The notes beneath the pieces were generated by a model. It was not told the origin of the DNA. It did no database searches and worked only from the letters and a program-made list of their open reading frames with translations. 64,000 nt of DNA from Arachnopeziza araneosa (Eukaryota; Ascomycota; Leotiomycetes; Helotiales; Arachnopezizaceae): NCBI GenBank assembly GCA_003988855.1, contig QYAI01000003.1, positions 496,001-560,000 on the forward strand, read 5' to 3'. Below, piece by piece: positions 1 to 12,422 of this stretch. Positions within the stretch are counted from its first letter, which is position 1. Each line of letters begins with the position of its first letter. A program made the translations under genes and the position numbers.

Positions 1-426
1 TATAATTTAAGCCCCTAAAAAATTGTAAGCTCGTCGTGCTTGCATTTGGGGTTTGTATTAAAAGGAAGCGGAGTATGTCTGAATCAGAGACCGCTCATTC
101 ACAGGTGGCAGGACTTACATTTTTATACCCGAAATGTAAAAGAACATCGTGGATCATTTCGTCTATTGATTCTCCTAAGACAGTGATTATCTGTCTTTGA
201 ATGGGAGGAAATAAGAATGTGAAGAACTGCCTCTGAGATTGCCAGTCTTACTTGGAAACAATGATGTTAGACTATTAGCCTCCTTCGTTTTGTTTTAAGA
301 CACTCAACGTGTTGTTATAATGCTGATTAAAAGCTGACCAGAGGCTTATTGTATTCTCGTAGTCGCTCTTTAAATTTCTCCCTAAATGAGGACATAGTTA
401 CAAAGGCTTTAAATTTCGTAGATATT
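1..426. other. 3' flank of PRP28, no gene seen
   Basis: AT-rich sequence downstream of the PRP28 stop codon. It has no open frame with recognisable protein content and no tRNA-like fold that I can see. It probably holds the 3' UTR and terminator of PRP28 and, at the window edge, part of another intergenic region. Confidence 0.5.
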
Positions 427-2957
427 TTACCAAACAGCAGCCTTGCCCCCGAATGATGTATCCTCAATCTTCTTCTGTCCTCCACCACTCCTTGCTGACT
501 TCTGTTGTGCAGCTTCATGTTTCCTAAGCTCCTCTGGTACACGTGACAGGGAGCTTTTCATCATCATCTGTTTCAAGTCATACATTACATCCGCATCTTC
601 ATTTCCTAGGAATGTGATAGCAACTCCACTGGCGCCTGCACGACCCGTGCGGCCTATGCGATGAGTATAACTCTCTATGTTAGTTGCCATGTTGAAGTTG
701 ACTACCAGACTAACATTTGGCACATCAATACCTCTGCCAGCAAGATCTGTGGCAACGAGGACATTTGTCGCGCCAGATCTCACAGAAGCCAAGGCAGCCT
801 CACGCTGTTCTTGGGTTTTACTACCATGCAGGGTGACAGATGAGAAACCCATATGCTTGATATCACGTGCCACAGCGTCGCAGTTTCGCTTGATGTTGAC
901 GAAGACGATGATAGGAGGTTGGAATTCTCCTGATGCGAGAATCTCGTTCAGGCGCTTCTTTCTCTTGTCCTCTCCTCCTACGAATTCAACCCGTTGCTCA
1001 ACTGTCTCGACAGCCTCACCAACGTTCCCAATTGTGACTATCGCAGGTCTCCGCAGGTATTTCTTAGCAATCTTTTCAACTGCAGGCGGCATTGTAGCTG
1101 TGTACATCATCGTCTGTCTATATCGATCTTTACCACCAAGATGCCTACTCATGGCTTGAGCATCTTCTGCATCATCTGTATCAGGCTTTTCATTTCCCAC
1201 GGGAAGAGCATCAAGAATCTTATTGACAGATTCCTCAAATCCAAGGTCGATCATGCGATCAGCTTCATCCATGATAACATAGCAGCACTGACCCAAAACT
1301 AGCATCCGCCTCTCGATACAGTCAACCAATCGACCAGGTGTTGCGATGATGATCTCGGCACCGTTTCGTAGGTTATAAGCTTGCTCTTCGAGAGAATGAC
1401 CACCAACGATACTGACACAAGTAAAACCAAGCGGGGTTGCGAATTTTCGAGCCTCGACTTCGATCTGCTGAGCTAATTCACGAGTAGGCGCAAGAATGAT
1501 GGCGTAAGGTCCATCATTCTTTGTAAGCTCGTTCAGAGCAGGTAATTCTGAGATGTATACCAGTAGCGGTAATAAAAATGCAGCTGTCTTACCGGAACCC
1601 GTAACGGCTACTCCTATCAAATCTCTTGCCTGTAAGGCAATGGGAATTGCAGCTCTCTGCACTGCTGAGGGTTGATCGTAACCTACCTGAGCAATAACAT
1701 CCATGAGACGTTTAGGGAGACCGGATTCCTGCCAATTACGCATAGGATTCGGTATCCCACCTCCCTTTGTACTAATGTTGAAATCTTCTTTGAAGATACG
1801 CCAGTCTCTCTCGCGCATATGTTCCAGTTTCTTCTCGCTCCAATGTTTATCAAGAGAATTTCGGCCCACGCCTTCTTCTCTCTTTCGTCTTTCCATCTCC
1901 ATAATTTCTCGCGCTCGTGCACTTCCAGCTTCGGAATCCCGCTCTTCTAAAGCTTTGGCATATTTTAGAGCACCAGCATCGCCTAAATCCTCTGCAAATC
2001 CACCTAGTCGTCCTCGGCCATAGAAATTTGCCTCCGCGCGTGTCGAATATATCGGGTTATAATCTGGACTTGTGTCTTCTTCGACATTCCATTCAAAATT
2101 AAATTTCTTTTCTGTGGTTCTGCGCCTCTTCTTTTTTGCGGAAAATGTAGATTGATTTGTATCCGCGCCCATATACCGTGTGCGTATTAGAGCAGCTTGT
2201 GTGTCTTCTCCATTTGCGGGACGCTTCTCGCCTGCTAGAGACGCCTTTCCAGAAGAAACCACTGGTTTGGTAGGAGGGCCCGTATCACCCTTTCGAGCTG
2301 AAGAGCCATTTCGGTCCGTAGCAGGTGTAGGCTCCCCATTTCTCATAGCTCGAGGACCAGTAGGTACAGATGATGATCCTCGACTGTTCGAATCGTATTG
2401 TGAACGTTCCAAATAGTGGTCCGAGGAGCCATTTTTTCCATGTGAGTGGCTTCCGAAGGGCGCAATTTCGTTTCGCTCAAGCTCTAGCTTCTGCTTTTGC
2501 TCCTGTACTTCTCTTGCTCTCTTCTCAAGCGCCAACTTCTCCCGTGCAGCTTTAGATAGAAATTTAGGCTGTAATTGAATGGTTAGTAAATACGGAGTAG
2601 AGGCACAAAATAATACTGGAGATGCGTTGTGAACAACGCTATTGTACAAAATTCGTAGCTATAGAAGCTTACCTTTGCTGCCGCGTCATCGGCTTCTTTC
2701 TTCTTTTTGAGAATATCCTCAATACTTAAAGGCCCGCGATCTCGCGGAGCTCCCCATCCGGCCTTCTTCTTCTTCTTTACTTCTGGTTCTTCAGGAGGTG
2801 GCGGAGGGAGATCGCTAGGAGGAGGAGGCGCATCTCCATGAGGAGGTGGAGGAGGTGCTATAGTGTCTGGAGGAGGTGGTGGGGGAGAAGATAAACTTCC
2901 GTTTGTCTCAAACGGTGGCGGAGGGATAACAGAGTCGCCATTCGTATAGCTGGCCAT
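427..2957 (-). CDS. prp28: Pre-mRNA-splicing DEAD-box ATP-dependent RNA helicase PRP28
   Basis: Nuclear helicase of the U5 snRNP; the family helps exchange U1 for U6 at the 5' splice site. Two coding exons: 2957-2673 and 2568-427, with an intron of GTAAGC...TTACAG, giving about 808 residues. The N-terminus is a proline-rich tract followed by the GWGAPRDRGPLSIEDIL segment typical of Prp28, then a charged basic linker. The core shows Q motif, P-loop TGSGKT (near residue 420), PTRELAQQ, TPGRL, DEAD (near 530), TAT in place of the usual SAT, ATDLAGRGIDV and HRIGRTGRAG. An ATG two codons upstream (2963) is possible, but 2957 has the better context (A at -3, G at +4). It shares a promoter of about 215 bp with the divergent mL59 gene. 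Confidence 0.95.
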
Positions 2958-3171
2958 CTTCATAAAGAATTCGCGTCACTGATTTCCAAGATAAGATTGC
3001 CTTGGCGGCTTTAATCAAGGACGTGGAGAAAGTGGTATCTTAGATTGTGGTTACAGAAGGCTTGATGACAAGGCTGAATTTCGAGGCTCTAAATTTTTGC
3101 AAGCGAGCTCCTGGACTTCGATTCCGCAACGACAAGCAAGTTCTCGAATTGGGGGTCGATGCTCATCAAAG
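2958..3171. promoter_or_regulatory. Compact bidirectional promoter PRP28 / mL59
   Basis: Only 214 bp separate the two divergent start codons, so both transcription starts and both 5' UTRs must lie here. No TATA box is obvious. Inferred from gene arrangement only. Confidence 0.5.
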
Positions 3172-3854
3172 ATGCCTTTAACATCTGGTGAATATGTTAA
3201 ACTCGCACAAGGGTTACCACCCAAGTTGATGCGGTTTTTCGCCCGTTACCCGCCATCAGCGGTCCTTCCACAAACTTCCGCGCCAGCACCTGCCACACCA
3301 GTCGCTGAGGAGTCTACGGCTTCAACAGCAAGCCAAACACTCTTCTCTCAAGCAGAACTCCCATATCCAAATCCATTCAAACCCCAAAGATCTCAAATTA
3401 CGGGAAGATGGCATGACCCAGTGTATTCATTACGAAGGCAGGCAGATCTGGTGAAATTGGCAAGAGAACACGGAGTTGAGGAATTGCTGCCGCATACTAT
3501 CAAGGGAACTATAGAAAAGATACGGAAGAGGGAAGAACATGGATTGAGAGTCAAGGGAACGGGTGTTGGGCAGAGTGTGAAAGGAAAGCAGTCGGAGAGA
3601 GCTATGAAGGGAAGGTATGTTTGGAATACGCTGTTCTTTTGTATTGCATGCTTGACGGCAATCCATCTGCCTATCAGCGGACACTAACTTATGATGCGAC
3701 AGATTGGAGAAACGCAGACAGGCTATGTTGGATATGCCTCAGATGGTTGCCACTTGGAAAGAGGTACGTACTAAAGCCATAACACGTTCGTTCCATTTGC
3801 TAATAACATGTCTAGAGAGGCCATGGTCGTGGGTGGAAGAAATGGCCGAAATAA
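3172..3854 (+). CDS. mrpl25: Mitochondrial large-subunit ribosomal protein mL59 (MRPL25 family)
   Basis: Component of the fungal mitochondrial 54S subunit. Three coding exons: 3172-3614, 3703-3763 and 3816-3854, total 180 residues. The protein opens with a segment rich in LPPKLMRFFARYPP, followed by an alanine/proline linker, the conserved block NPF..........GRWHDPVYSLRRQADLVKLA, and a basic C-terminus ending RGHGRGWKKWPK. That ending is typical of mL59 and only appears after splicing out both introns, which supports the model. The ATG at 3172 is preferred over the upstream in-frame ATG at 3097 because the family begins close to the LPPKL segment; the upstream residues could be leader sequence if that ATG is used. 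Confidence 0.9.
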
Positions 3855-4489
3855 GGCAGTTAAATTCCTGGCGCCTTGCTCTTGGCCTCAGGAAGGTTTG
3901 TACACCTACTGTACTTGTAAGGATATCCCAGTTGTACATTTTGTGTTTAATCAATCTTCGGATTCTGGTCAAAGCTCATTTTGCTCTGTTTACATGATAG
4001 AAATGGCATGGAGCTTACAAGGCAGTACATCTTCTTATCTTATCTGAAGTTTAATGTTGGTGAGGTTACTTGTCCATCTATGAGCTTTGCTTCGTATTGA
4101 TATATTTGTTGCTGGAGGCAGAATCTCAATACCTTGGGCTAGGAAGATTTAGGAGCTCTAGAGCTATCCGGCTTTCAAATCCGGTCGCTTTTCCTCAGAG
4201 TTCAAGACAACCTTTGGCCCGATAGTGTTAGAAACTCTTCACAAAGTTCAAAGTGTTTATTTTGGTCTCTTGATTCATGATCCTTGAGCTTGACCTGCCC
4301 AGTGTCATATATACAGAGCTAAGTGTAGCTCGGCTAAAGTGGAAACTATTAGTCTCTCATATCATTCATTCACCTAGCATTTTATGCCTCAGGATTACAT
4401 TTTAGTTCTACTATCTCAAAACTCGATTCGCTATTATGAGGGCTGTTTTAGAATCGTTGTGCCTTACAAGTCGAGTTCACGCACTGAAT

Positions 4490-5457
4490 CAACGATGGAC
4501 AGCGAGACATGTTGGCTTGAAACAGTGACGCTTTTCTTCCAGATTCTTTACGTTTACATTCTTTTGCGGCTACTCTCTCCACCTGGTCTACAAAAATTCT
4601 ATCCCTATTTTATCGGTGAATGGAAGATTTCTTTAGCAGCGACTCCAAGTCTTTTAACTATGCATTTCAAAAGGTTACTGAATGAGATTGAGGGATCATA
4701 GCCAGGTGTAGAACTTAGGTTGAAAGGGCGTCACATTCACTAATACTCTAGCCCGTTTCTCCCAGCAGATGTTCTGGACTAGTTTAAGCAATCGTTCTTA
4801 GGTACATAAGTCTCTTTCTCCAGGTATCAGAGGTTTCACGGCGTCATCGATCTCCGCACAGTCTCCCCAGAGCTTAGTGGCGACGGTTCAGAAGGATTTG
4901 ATCCTCGGAGAATACAAGTTCGGCATGTGATTGAGCTTCTGATTGACGGTGCGAGGTGAGAAACGGCTGCTTTCACATGCAAGTTTGTTTGGAGACTGGC
5001 ACAAACACAGAACATTTCGAGAGGCTTCACATGGAAACCCCCTCGAGACAAGAGTAAGCTACTACAGGCGACATGTAAGTAGGTGGTACCTAGCTACAGC
5101 TATTCACATCACATGAGTCTCAGGTGATTGAGACTTTCGTAGCCGAGGCTTTCAGCTATCAACAGAAATTCCCAACAAAATCTTTGGGACCCTTGCTTCG
5201 GAGAACCCTCTCTGCACGAACACGGAAACCCCATGTTCGCAGCTGTACCTTTGATTCGCCAATGCGCACGACAAGCAATCCAGAATGATGGCCAGTATGC
5301 TGCTGAGAGACCAGAATCATGGTGTGAAGTCTCGGTGCAAATGCTATCTTTGATGTACCAAGCCATGCTATTCGCGCGATCTGATTGGAAAGTAAAGGTC
5401 GATCACCTTGTGCATCTTGCGCAGGCCCGTCCCGGAAAGGCAGTGTGCCTCGAGTGA
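4490..5457 (+). pseudogene. Possible decayed or unrecognised protein gene
   Basis: Several plus-strand stretches read like real protein but do not join cleanly. One at about 4494-4701 has a hydrophobic helix. One at about 4831-4962 includes HVIELLIDG. One at about 4989-5053 includes FREASHGNPLETR and is followed by a good donor (GTAAGC). The last, about 5130-5457, includes HGNPMFAAVPLIRQCARQAI and ends in a TGA. The gap between the second and third is only about 26 nt, too short for an intron, and the last segment needs a frame change near 5195. I recognise no family. This may be a degenerated gene or a poorly modelled multi-exon one. Confidence 0.3.
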
Positions 5458-6221
5458 GATGCACCATGCAAAGCCAGCTATGCGAATGCGGCAACACCGC
5501 CCCTCTGACGGATGTGGGAGATGAAGCTGAGAAAAGCCAAGTGACCTGAGCGGAAGAGATGTGACTGGTAGGACTCATGGGCTAGAAATGCAGGCAAATA
5601 ATTGATCCACTGGGAGTAGAGATTTTTGGCGGTGAAAAATCGCTTGTATCTGATATTCGCTTGTTGCTCCCCTAATGATATTCTAAGCACAATGCGGTGA
5701 GATGTCGTACTTGGTATGAGAGCTCTCGAATGTTAAATTCTGAGGAAAAAGGCAATCCCGAGGTTAGACGAGGTCTATTTTGCCGCTGTCATTTAACCCC
5801 GTCTTCATATGGCTGATGAACTCTTATTAAAGAATAAGGACAAGAACGAGGGAGGCCCAGAAACTGAGACGATCTAAACCAGATGCAAGAAGCGACATCT
5901 CCTTGTGGAGATCAGGACTGGTTGCGGGAAGGCCGTGGCGATTGCTCTGCATGACTCTAAAGATGAGTTGTCAAATGCCCTTTGGTATAAATGGTTGAGC
6001 TCGTCTCCAAGATCTCAAGCGCCAGGCCAATTGGACTAAGTTTTAGATCTGTGGACCACTGGTGGCCCAAAAATCATGGACTGCATCGAGCTTTGCTTCC
6101 ATTTGTCCAGTCACCCAGACACCAGCATCTTGGCCACAGGTAATGTCTGGAGGATGGTTCAGTTGAACATGTGCAGCTTTCTGGAGGGCGTCTCTGCGTC
6201 TCCGTTCTTGTCAGGCGGGAC

Positions 6222-6244
6222 GGAGGAGGAGGAGGAGGAGGAGG
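6222..6244. repeat. GGA trinucleotide repeat
   Basis: About seven perfect GGA units, lying upstream of the desaturase promoter in non-coding sequence. Confidence 0.9.
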
Positions 6245-6746
6245 AAAAGAAATCGAAAGACAAGAACTCTCAACCTGCAATTGAAAATCTAGATGTCCTT
6301 AGGGAGCGTTTTGGAGGCGGGTAAATCCAAAAGAGTAGCCCTAAGGGGTGCTAGTGCGATGCCGAACCCCCCCTACGCCAGATTCCCAAAATTTGGTGGG
6401 CAGGGCTGGCTGGCCAGGTACATATTTAAAGTCCATGCCAGACCCCACGAAAGCCACTTTCGTTCTCCTCCCGCCCTCTGTGTTAATCTCTCTCTCCCTC
6501 TCTCTCCTCCTTCTTCGGTGGTCTGTACAATCGTACGTTCTCACGACTTCGATTGACTCCCAATTGAACTAGAATTGGCTAACCTTCCGCCAGCTGTCTT
6601 TCCACCAGAATCGCTTCCCAGAGTCGCGGTGCTCAACAAAATACTGCCTCATCCTGTCACCCCAACCACCATACCAAAGTCAGATACCACTTCTGTCAGA
6701 TATTCCTCGACATCTGCCGTCTTGGAATATATAAATTTCACTCATA

Positions 6747-8223
6747 ATGGCTTCTACTGCTGTCTCTCAACACTCCCTCCTCAAGAGGACCATCACCTCT
6801 TCAACCGCCGAGTCTGCACCTTCTACTACCGCTGGGTCTCCAAGTGATACGCCCAGACAGTCTCCTTCTTCCACCTCCCTATCATCTCTATCATCTGTAG
6901 AGGACGGCAAGGGATCGGCTTTTGGGGAGTTGATCGATACCTACGGCAACAAATTCGAGGTTCCAGACTATACCATCAACGAGATCAGGAATGCGATCCC
7001 GAAACACTGCTTCGAAAGATCTGGCTTGAGAGGCTTGGGCTACGTGGCTCGAGATATCAGCAGTCTGGCTGTTACTTTCTATATATTCAACCGATTTGTT
7101 ACGCCTGAATACATTCCCAGCACACCAGTTCGAGCTACTTTGTGGACGTTCTATACGGTTATTCAAGGACTCTTTGCGACTGGTCTCTGGGTTCTTGCTC
7201 ACGAATGCGGTCATCAATCCTTCTCTCCCTCAAAAGTTCTAAACGACACAACCGGCTGGGTCTGCCACTCGCTGCTGCTCGTTCCATACTTCTCCTGGAA
7301 GATCTCCCATGGCAAGCACCACAAAGCTACAGGACATATGGAACGTGATATGGTTTTCGTCCCAAAAACTCGTCAGGACTACGCCTCTCGTGTTGGAAAA
7401 TTTGTCAATGAGCTCGATGAATTGTGCGAGGAAACTCCAATTGCAACCCTAATTCATTCCATTGGTCAACAGCTCCTTGGTTGGCCATTCTACCTCATTG
7501 CCAATGTCACGGGACACAACTACCACGAAAAGCAACCTGAAGGCCGCGGAAAGGGCAAGCAAAATGGATTTTTTACCGGTGTCAACCATTTCAATCCTAG
7601 CAGTCCTTTGTACGAAGCTAAGGATGCTAAGTTGATTCTCCTCAGCGACCTCGGTCTCGCAATTGTCATTAGCGCTCTCGTTGTGCTTTGCAGAACCTAT
7701 GGGTTTTCCAACATGGCTGTCTGGTATTTCGCCCCGTATATCTGGGTAAACCATTGGCTTGGTACGTAGCTATGAAGTCCATATAATCGAACAAAATCTA
7801 ACCCTTTATGTAGTTGCTATCACCTTTCTTCAGCACACTGATCCCACTCTTCCCCACTATACTGGTGAGAGCTGGAACTATATCCGTGGAGCAGCTGCAA
7901 CAATTGACCGGGAGTTTGGTTTTGTTGGTCGCACTCTCCTCCACGGCATCATTGAGACCCACGTTCTTCACCACTATGTCAGCACCATCCCTTTCTACCA
8001 CGCTGATGAGGCTACTGAGGCCATCAAACCCGTAATGGGCCGTCATTATCGTTCTGATGTTCGGGGAGGATCAATTGGATTTCTCAAGAGCATGTGGACT
8101 AGCGCCCGCTGGTGCCACTGGGTTGAGCCCTCTGAGGGTGCTGTTGGAGAGGGCAAGGGCGTTCTCTTCTTCCGCAACCGAAATGGTCTTGGTACGAAAC
8201 CAATGAAGCTTCAAGCTCAATAA
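6747..8223 (+). CDS. Delta-12 fatty acid desaturase (oleate desaturase, FAD2 type)
   Basis: Endoplasmic-reticulum membrane di-iron enzyme that adds a double bond to oleate, giving linoleate. Two coding exons: 6747-7761 and 7814-8223; 474 residues. The three histidine boxes are present: HECGH (152-156), HGKHH (188-192) and HVLHH (388-392). Hydrophobic pairs flank them, as expected for a four-helix membrane protein. The first 60 residues are Ser/Thr-rich and probably cytosolic. The intron uses GTACGT...ATGTAG and restores the frame exactly. Delta-12 activity rather than delta-15 is inferred from overall resemblance to fungal oleate desaturases and cannot be proven by reading alone. Confidence 0.93.
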
Positions 8224-8830
8224 GTACAATATAAAGAGATGGTGACGAGATATTTTAGCGATGCAATCTGAAAATCAGCAGTTTTCTGAGGTGTTTATGG
8301 CGTTATTTCGGAACTGCGTTGAAAAGAGGATTGCTTCAGCATCCATGCATATTGAGAAACGAGAATGCACGTCAAAAGCTCAGCGAGTGGACTACGTCGC
8401 GAAGATACCTGTAGAGAATAGATGAGTAGCAAGTGAACATACAAATACTATAGAAGATCGTGCATACCCATTTAAACTGTGATGAAATTGGCACGCAAGT
8501 GTTAAAGATACTACTCTTCGTCAGTTGTTGGACCACACTTCTTTCAAACATTACTATTCCATTGTCTTCAATTGTTTTCGAGGTGAATTAAACAACAGCC
8601 TTGCAGCTTCCGCCATGTCAGCATCAAGACAGTCTCATCAATTTTTAGTCGGGTGGTAGGATTATGGTCATGTAAACGAAGAACCGAGTTCTGTCACCGA
8701 AAATAGACATTGTAAAGAGGCCGGTTGGAAGCCAGAGTAATTTCAATGGGTATCATTCCACAACGAGGTCATCTCGTTCTACATATAAGTCATTATCGTA
8801 TTAAATATCCTTCACCCGGGTTCTTTCAGT
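8224..8830. other. Convergent 3' region, desaturase / palF
   Basis: AT-rich sequence between two convergent stop codons. It should carry both 3' UTRs. No gene seen. Confidence 0.5.
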
Positions 8831-11364
8831 TCACCTCTCATACTTCGGTAAGATATCACGGTGAGAAGGCTGTCCCTGGAGATGGTGTGAATACTGTCCT
8901 CCGTACTCATCCTCATCGGACAGAATAGGGGCTGACGGTTCGAGCTGACTGCTGCTGCCTTCACCACCATTATCGTCTTCTGCTGGGAATGACGGCCTGC
9001 TCGCCTCGGCCATCAGTCTCTGTCTTTCAAGTTCCTGCTTATCATCCGTTCGATTTGATGTGCCCACCAAAGGATTAAGATCATCCAGTTCAGGCGCTGA
9101 TGGTGCGTCTGGAGCTTCAGAGGTGTGGATTGAGAGGTTTGTTGCTCGAGGTACGACATCATCTGCACCATATAAGTCTTCTTCGCTTTCAGGTGGGGGT
9201 GCTAACGGTGCAGTTTGCGACATTGTATTTGACGAAGATTGTGCAATTTCCGGGGGTCGACTTGGTAGATATCTCTCTTCGGCGCGACGCGCTATTTCCT
9301 TGTCGCTGAGACCCTCTTGTGCTGGTATTTCCGGAGGAGGTATCGGTATCGAGGCATGGATAGGTTGAGGGTAAGGGTAATGGTCCTGAGTGTAACTGGG
9401 GTGGTAACCCTGGGAGCCATACCTATCATCAGTATAATATCCTTGATATTGCTCCTCGTCATCGTAATGATGATATGGACTGTATTCATTATCATAGCCG
9501 TGTTCCGTGCCATGTTGTGTAAGCGTTTCTTCCCATATTGGACCATTTATTGCTGGAGGCATATGAGGGGTTTCTGCCCATTCATTATTCTGCTCCGTTG
9601 TCGAGTTCACACCTCTTGTTCGAATACGTGTACTGTCTATTGTGCCAACTACAACCTCGAAAAGACATGCAACAACACTTTTTTCTCGTCTGATGTTCTC
9701 CGTACCAACTATATTACCACCCCAAGCAGCGAGTATATTAGAGTTGCCGTCGCCTCTAAGGCCAGACGAGTTGATATAACTTGAAGGTGAAAATACTGTT
9801 CCCACGCGTGGAATGTGACGTTGCTGGCCAGCCAATTTACCGCCGAGATCCACAACAACCTCAACGTGGTATTTAAACGAGATCATCTGACCAGGGACTC
9901 CAGCGATAGTTGGAAACGCGTCTTCTGGAACCCGGACTGAGGTTTGCACCACAGCAGTCAAAGTCGTAGGATCTACTAGAAGCGGAGCAAAGGTTTGAGC
10001 GAGATCTTTTCGAAACATACTGCTAGAACCAGCCGAAGTCAAAGATAGCCCTCCGAGTCCCGTTTTAGACTTGGGATAGTACTCTTCGTGCTTCATCTTC
10101 TCAGCTTCCTTGCCCTTGAGATCTGCAAACAGTGACAGTGGGGGAGCTGAGTCAATCCTCCCTTGTCGATAAAGAGTAATGATAATGCCGTGCATGCTTC
10201 TGATTGATTTTGTATGCTTGATAGATATTTTCAAAGGGAGATTGTCTCCTGGTAGGCAACCTGATTTAGACAACTCGATTGTGGCCGTGATTGTTTGATC
10301 CCGAAGAGATGCCTTGCTAGCATTGTAGTCGCGGGTGCCTTTTGTCGAAGAAGGAACCGGGCGCAGGCTTCTCCCCGTGCTACTACTGACTGTACTTTCA
10401 TTACTATTTCCGAGACTATCCGTACTTTGAATCTCGCTTGGGACAGGACTTCTTGGAGCTGCATTTTGGTCTGCAGAATCACACTGACTTGCAGAGTCAT
10501 CTGGCTGAGGCGACGTTACTCGTCCTGGCTCGCCCGCAGCTTTCATTCCAACAGCGTTCTGTGGGAGAGCATCCTTGCCGAACTCTTTCTCAGTTCCGCC
10601 GTCTTTACTCCCGTCCTTGCTTCCACCTTTGCTCCCACCTTTGCTCCCATCTTTACTTCCCTCTTTACTTCTGAACGTTCGTATTCTCTTATTTCTCTTC
10701 GATATGGGTTCTAAAGATATAGGTCGGGGCCTCGGTGGAAGCATCGGGCCAATGTCAATAGATTCGATCAATGATACATTCGTCTCACAGGTAGTGGTTG
10801 CGGTCATGGATGTAGGGCGTGTAAGTGTTGCTGTGGCTAGATATGAGATGACTCCCCTCTCAAACTAAGGAAGGTCAGTGAGGAAGCATCATGAATAGTT
10901 GTTGAACCCACCTCAATACTTGTTGGTAGGCCCTCTGTGGGGAACTCCAATTCAAAATTGAATTCCCAGATGCCAATGTCAAGCCTCCTTTTCCCGCATA
11001 GTACGACTTCATCCTGGAAGAGGGAGGCATGACCATTGCCAAAGTATTGAGATTTTCTTGGGTTGTTTGACGCGGTCAGTCCCGGGTCGACAAATGGCTC
11101 TTTGGCTGCTTTGGGGTTTTTGAAAACTCGAACATAACCATGGAGGCAGACCGTGAGATGGGTAATTCCTATAGGCCTGGTGGCTGTGAGAATGACGGCT
11201 CCTTTGACGATGTCGCCAGGAGAGTATTTTCGATGAGGCTCGTTGAGGCGGATCTGAAAATCGGTCAGGTTTCGGGTGCGGGATGTCAATGGTAATGCCA
11301 GTCTCGACAGTAGTGAGCGACCAGGCGACGAAGATGTCGAAGTCGGAGTGGCATCTGCGCACAT
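8831..11364 (-). CDS. palF: pH-response arrestin-like protein PalF/RIM8
   Basis: Arrestin-fold adaptor that couples the PalH/Rim21 ambient-pH sensor to ESCRT-dependent activation of PacC. Two coding exons: 11364-10912 and 10864-8831, 828 residues. The arrestin N domain starts after a Ser-rich leader at SRTRNLTDFQIRL and includes HLTVCLHGYVRVF. The arrestin C domain lies around residues 310-460. The rest is a long disordered tail rich in Pro, Ser, Tyr and Asp ending LPKYER. A coding repeat of Ser-Lys-Asp/Gly-Gly units sits at about 10610-10660, inside the inter-domain insertion. The start at 11364 is the first ATG of the frame; an acceptor-like CGCAG overlaps it, so an extra upstream exon is not excluded. 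Confidence 0.9.
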
Positions 11365-12422
11365 GTCAGATGGTAAGAGGATGTTTTGTTGCCAAGAAGT
11401 ATGTTGTGGATGCCAAGTCCTGGATGGACACCTATGAAGTGCCGGTTTCCGTGAGCCTCCCTGCTGTTCGCTGTCAACAGATGCTAATCGATGCTATCTG
11501 CTACGGAGGAAGCCGGTTCAATGGGGTCGGCAGAGGAAGGAGAAGAAGACAGAGAGGAAGAAGAGAAGCAGAAGACCACGGAATTGATGCTAGCTCTTCG
11601 TGCCAGCCCAACGCTGAGTGCTTCCGGCGGCTCCAGAGAAGACAGCTGAGTCGAGTCGGGAGGAGACTGAAGGCGTTGCAGGTTTGCGCTTAGTCGTGCA
11701 CCTGAGGAAACCAAACAAAGTCAGAGCGCGACTATTCAAGAGTATAAAGGGCTAATGTAGGAGCAAGGCGTGCAGAGGTAACCCTTCGATTCGAAGCTGT
11801 GTCTGAAGGTAAATATTGGCGTTCGACTTCTTGTGCGGTCATACGGTCTTCACCTGATTCATCCAGTGAGGCAGCGTCCTCCTCGATACATTTCGGGGTC
11901 TGAGGGAACTGCCCAGGAGCGTAACTTGGGCAGTCCACAATCTACTACTTGCACGCACGCTTCGAGCTTGGTGGCTGAGGCGTTGGTCTCTTTCCGACTT
12001 AGTTTGAAAAGGGAGCAGGATAGGGCTGGTCAAGATTATTGCCACATTTGAAGACCGTCGTGGAAGTTTCCGAACAGCCGGCCGGCCAGCGACTTCGAGA
12101 CTCACATACAGACAACAATCAGGCTGCTGAAACTTTCATCTGAACTTTTCACCCAGCGAGGACAACCCAAAACGACCTACCTATGTAGTCACCAACAACA
12201 GAAAGAGAGGGGGCAAGATAAAGGTGCTGGCTGAACCGGGAAAAGCACTGGCCCAGTCAGGATTGTTATCAGACCGGGCTGTGCGCTGATAAAAAAGCTT
12301 GAATCAACAGCGGCATATCTTGCTCATGTGATGCTAGACTACGAAATTGTAAGTGGGACAGCCCTTGCGCTCCCTACCCTTGCCATCCATTCTCAGACCT
12401 TATTTAATCGTCTGCCTCAGAT
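11365..12422. other. palF promoter and MND1 3' flank
   Basis: About 1 kb between the palF start and the MND1 stop, both genes on the minus strand. Short open frames here (for example 11484-11714 on minus) are Ser-rich, and I could not splice them in phase to palF. They are treated as leader or promoter sequence. Confidence 0.45.

Larger units (their letters stand above)
3855..6746. other. Gene-poor interval before the desaturase
   Basis: About 2.9 kb without a secure gene. It contains a possible decayed coding region (about 4490-5457, listed separately), a short GGA repeat near 6222-6244, and from about 6420 onward the desaturase promoter: an AT-rich CATATTTAAA element at 6421-6430, then a long CT-rich leader (about 6470-6520) ending at the start codon. 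No RNA gene was recognised. Confidence 0.5.

Noticed and set aside
4141..4210. tRNA-like sequence with TTCAAATCC
   Set aside because: The loop-like motif lacks matching acceptor and anticodon stems; no cloverleaf could be formed by eye.
11484..11714. Possible upstream palF exon
   Set aside because: No donor in the right phase to reach the acceptor-like CGCAG at the palF start; kept as leader.
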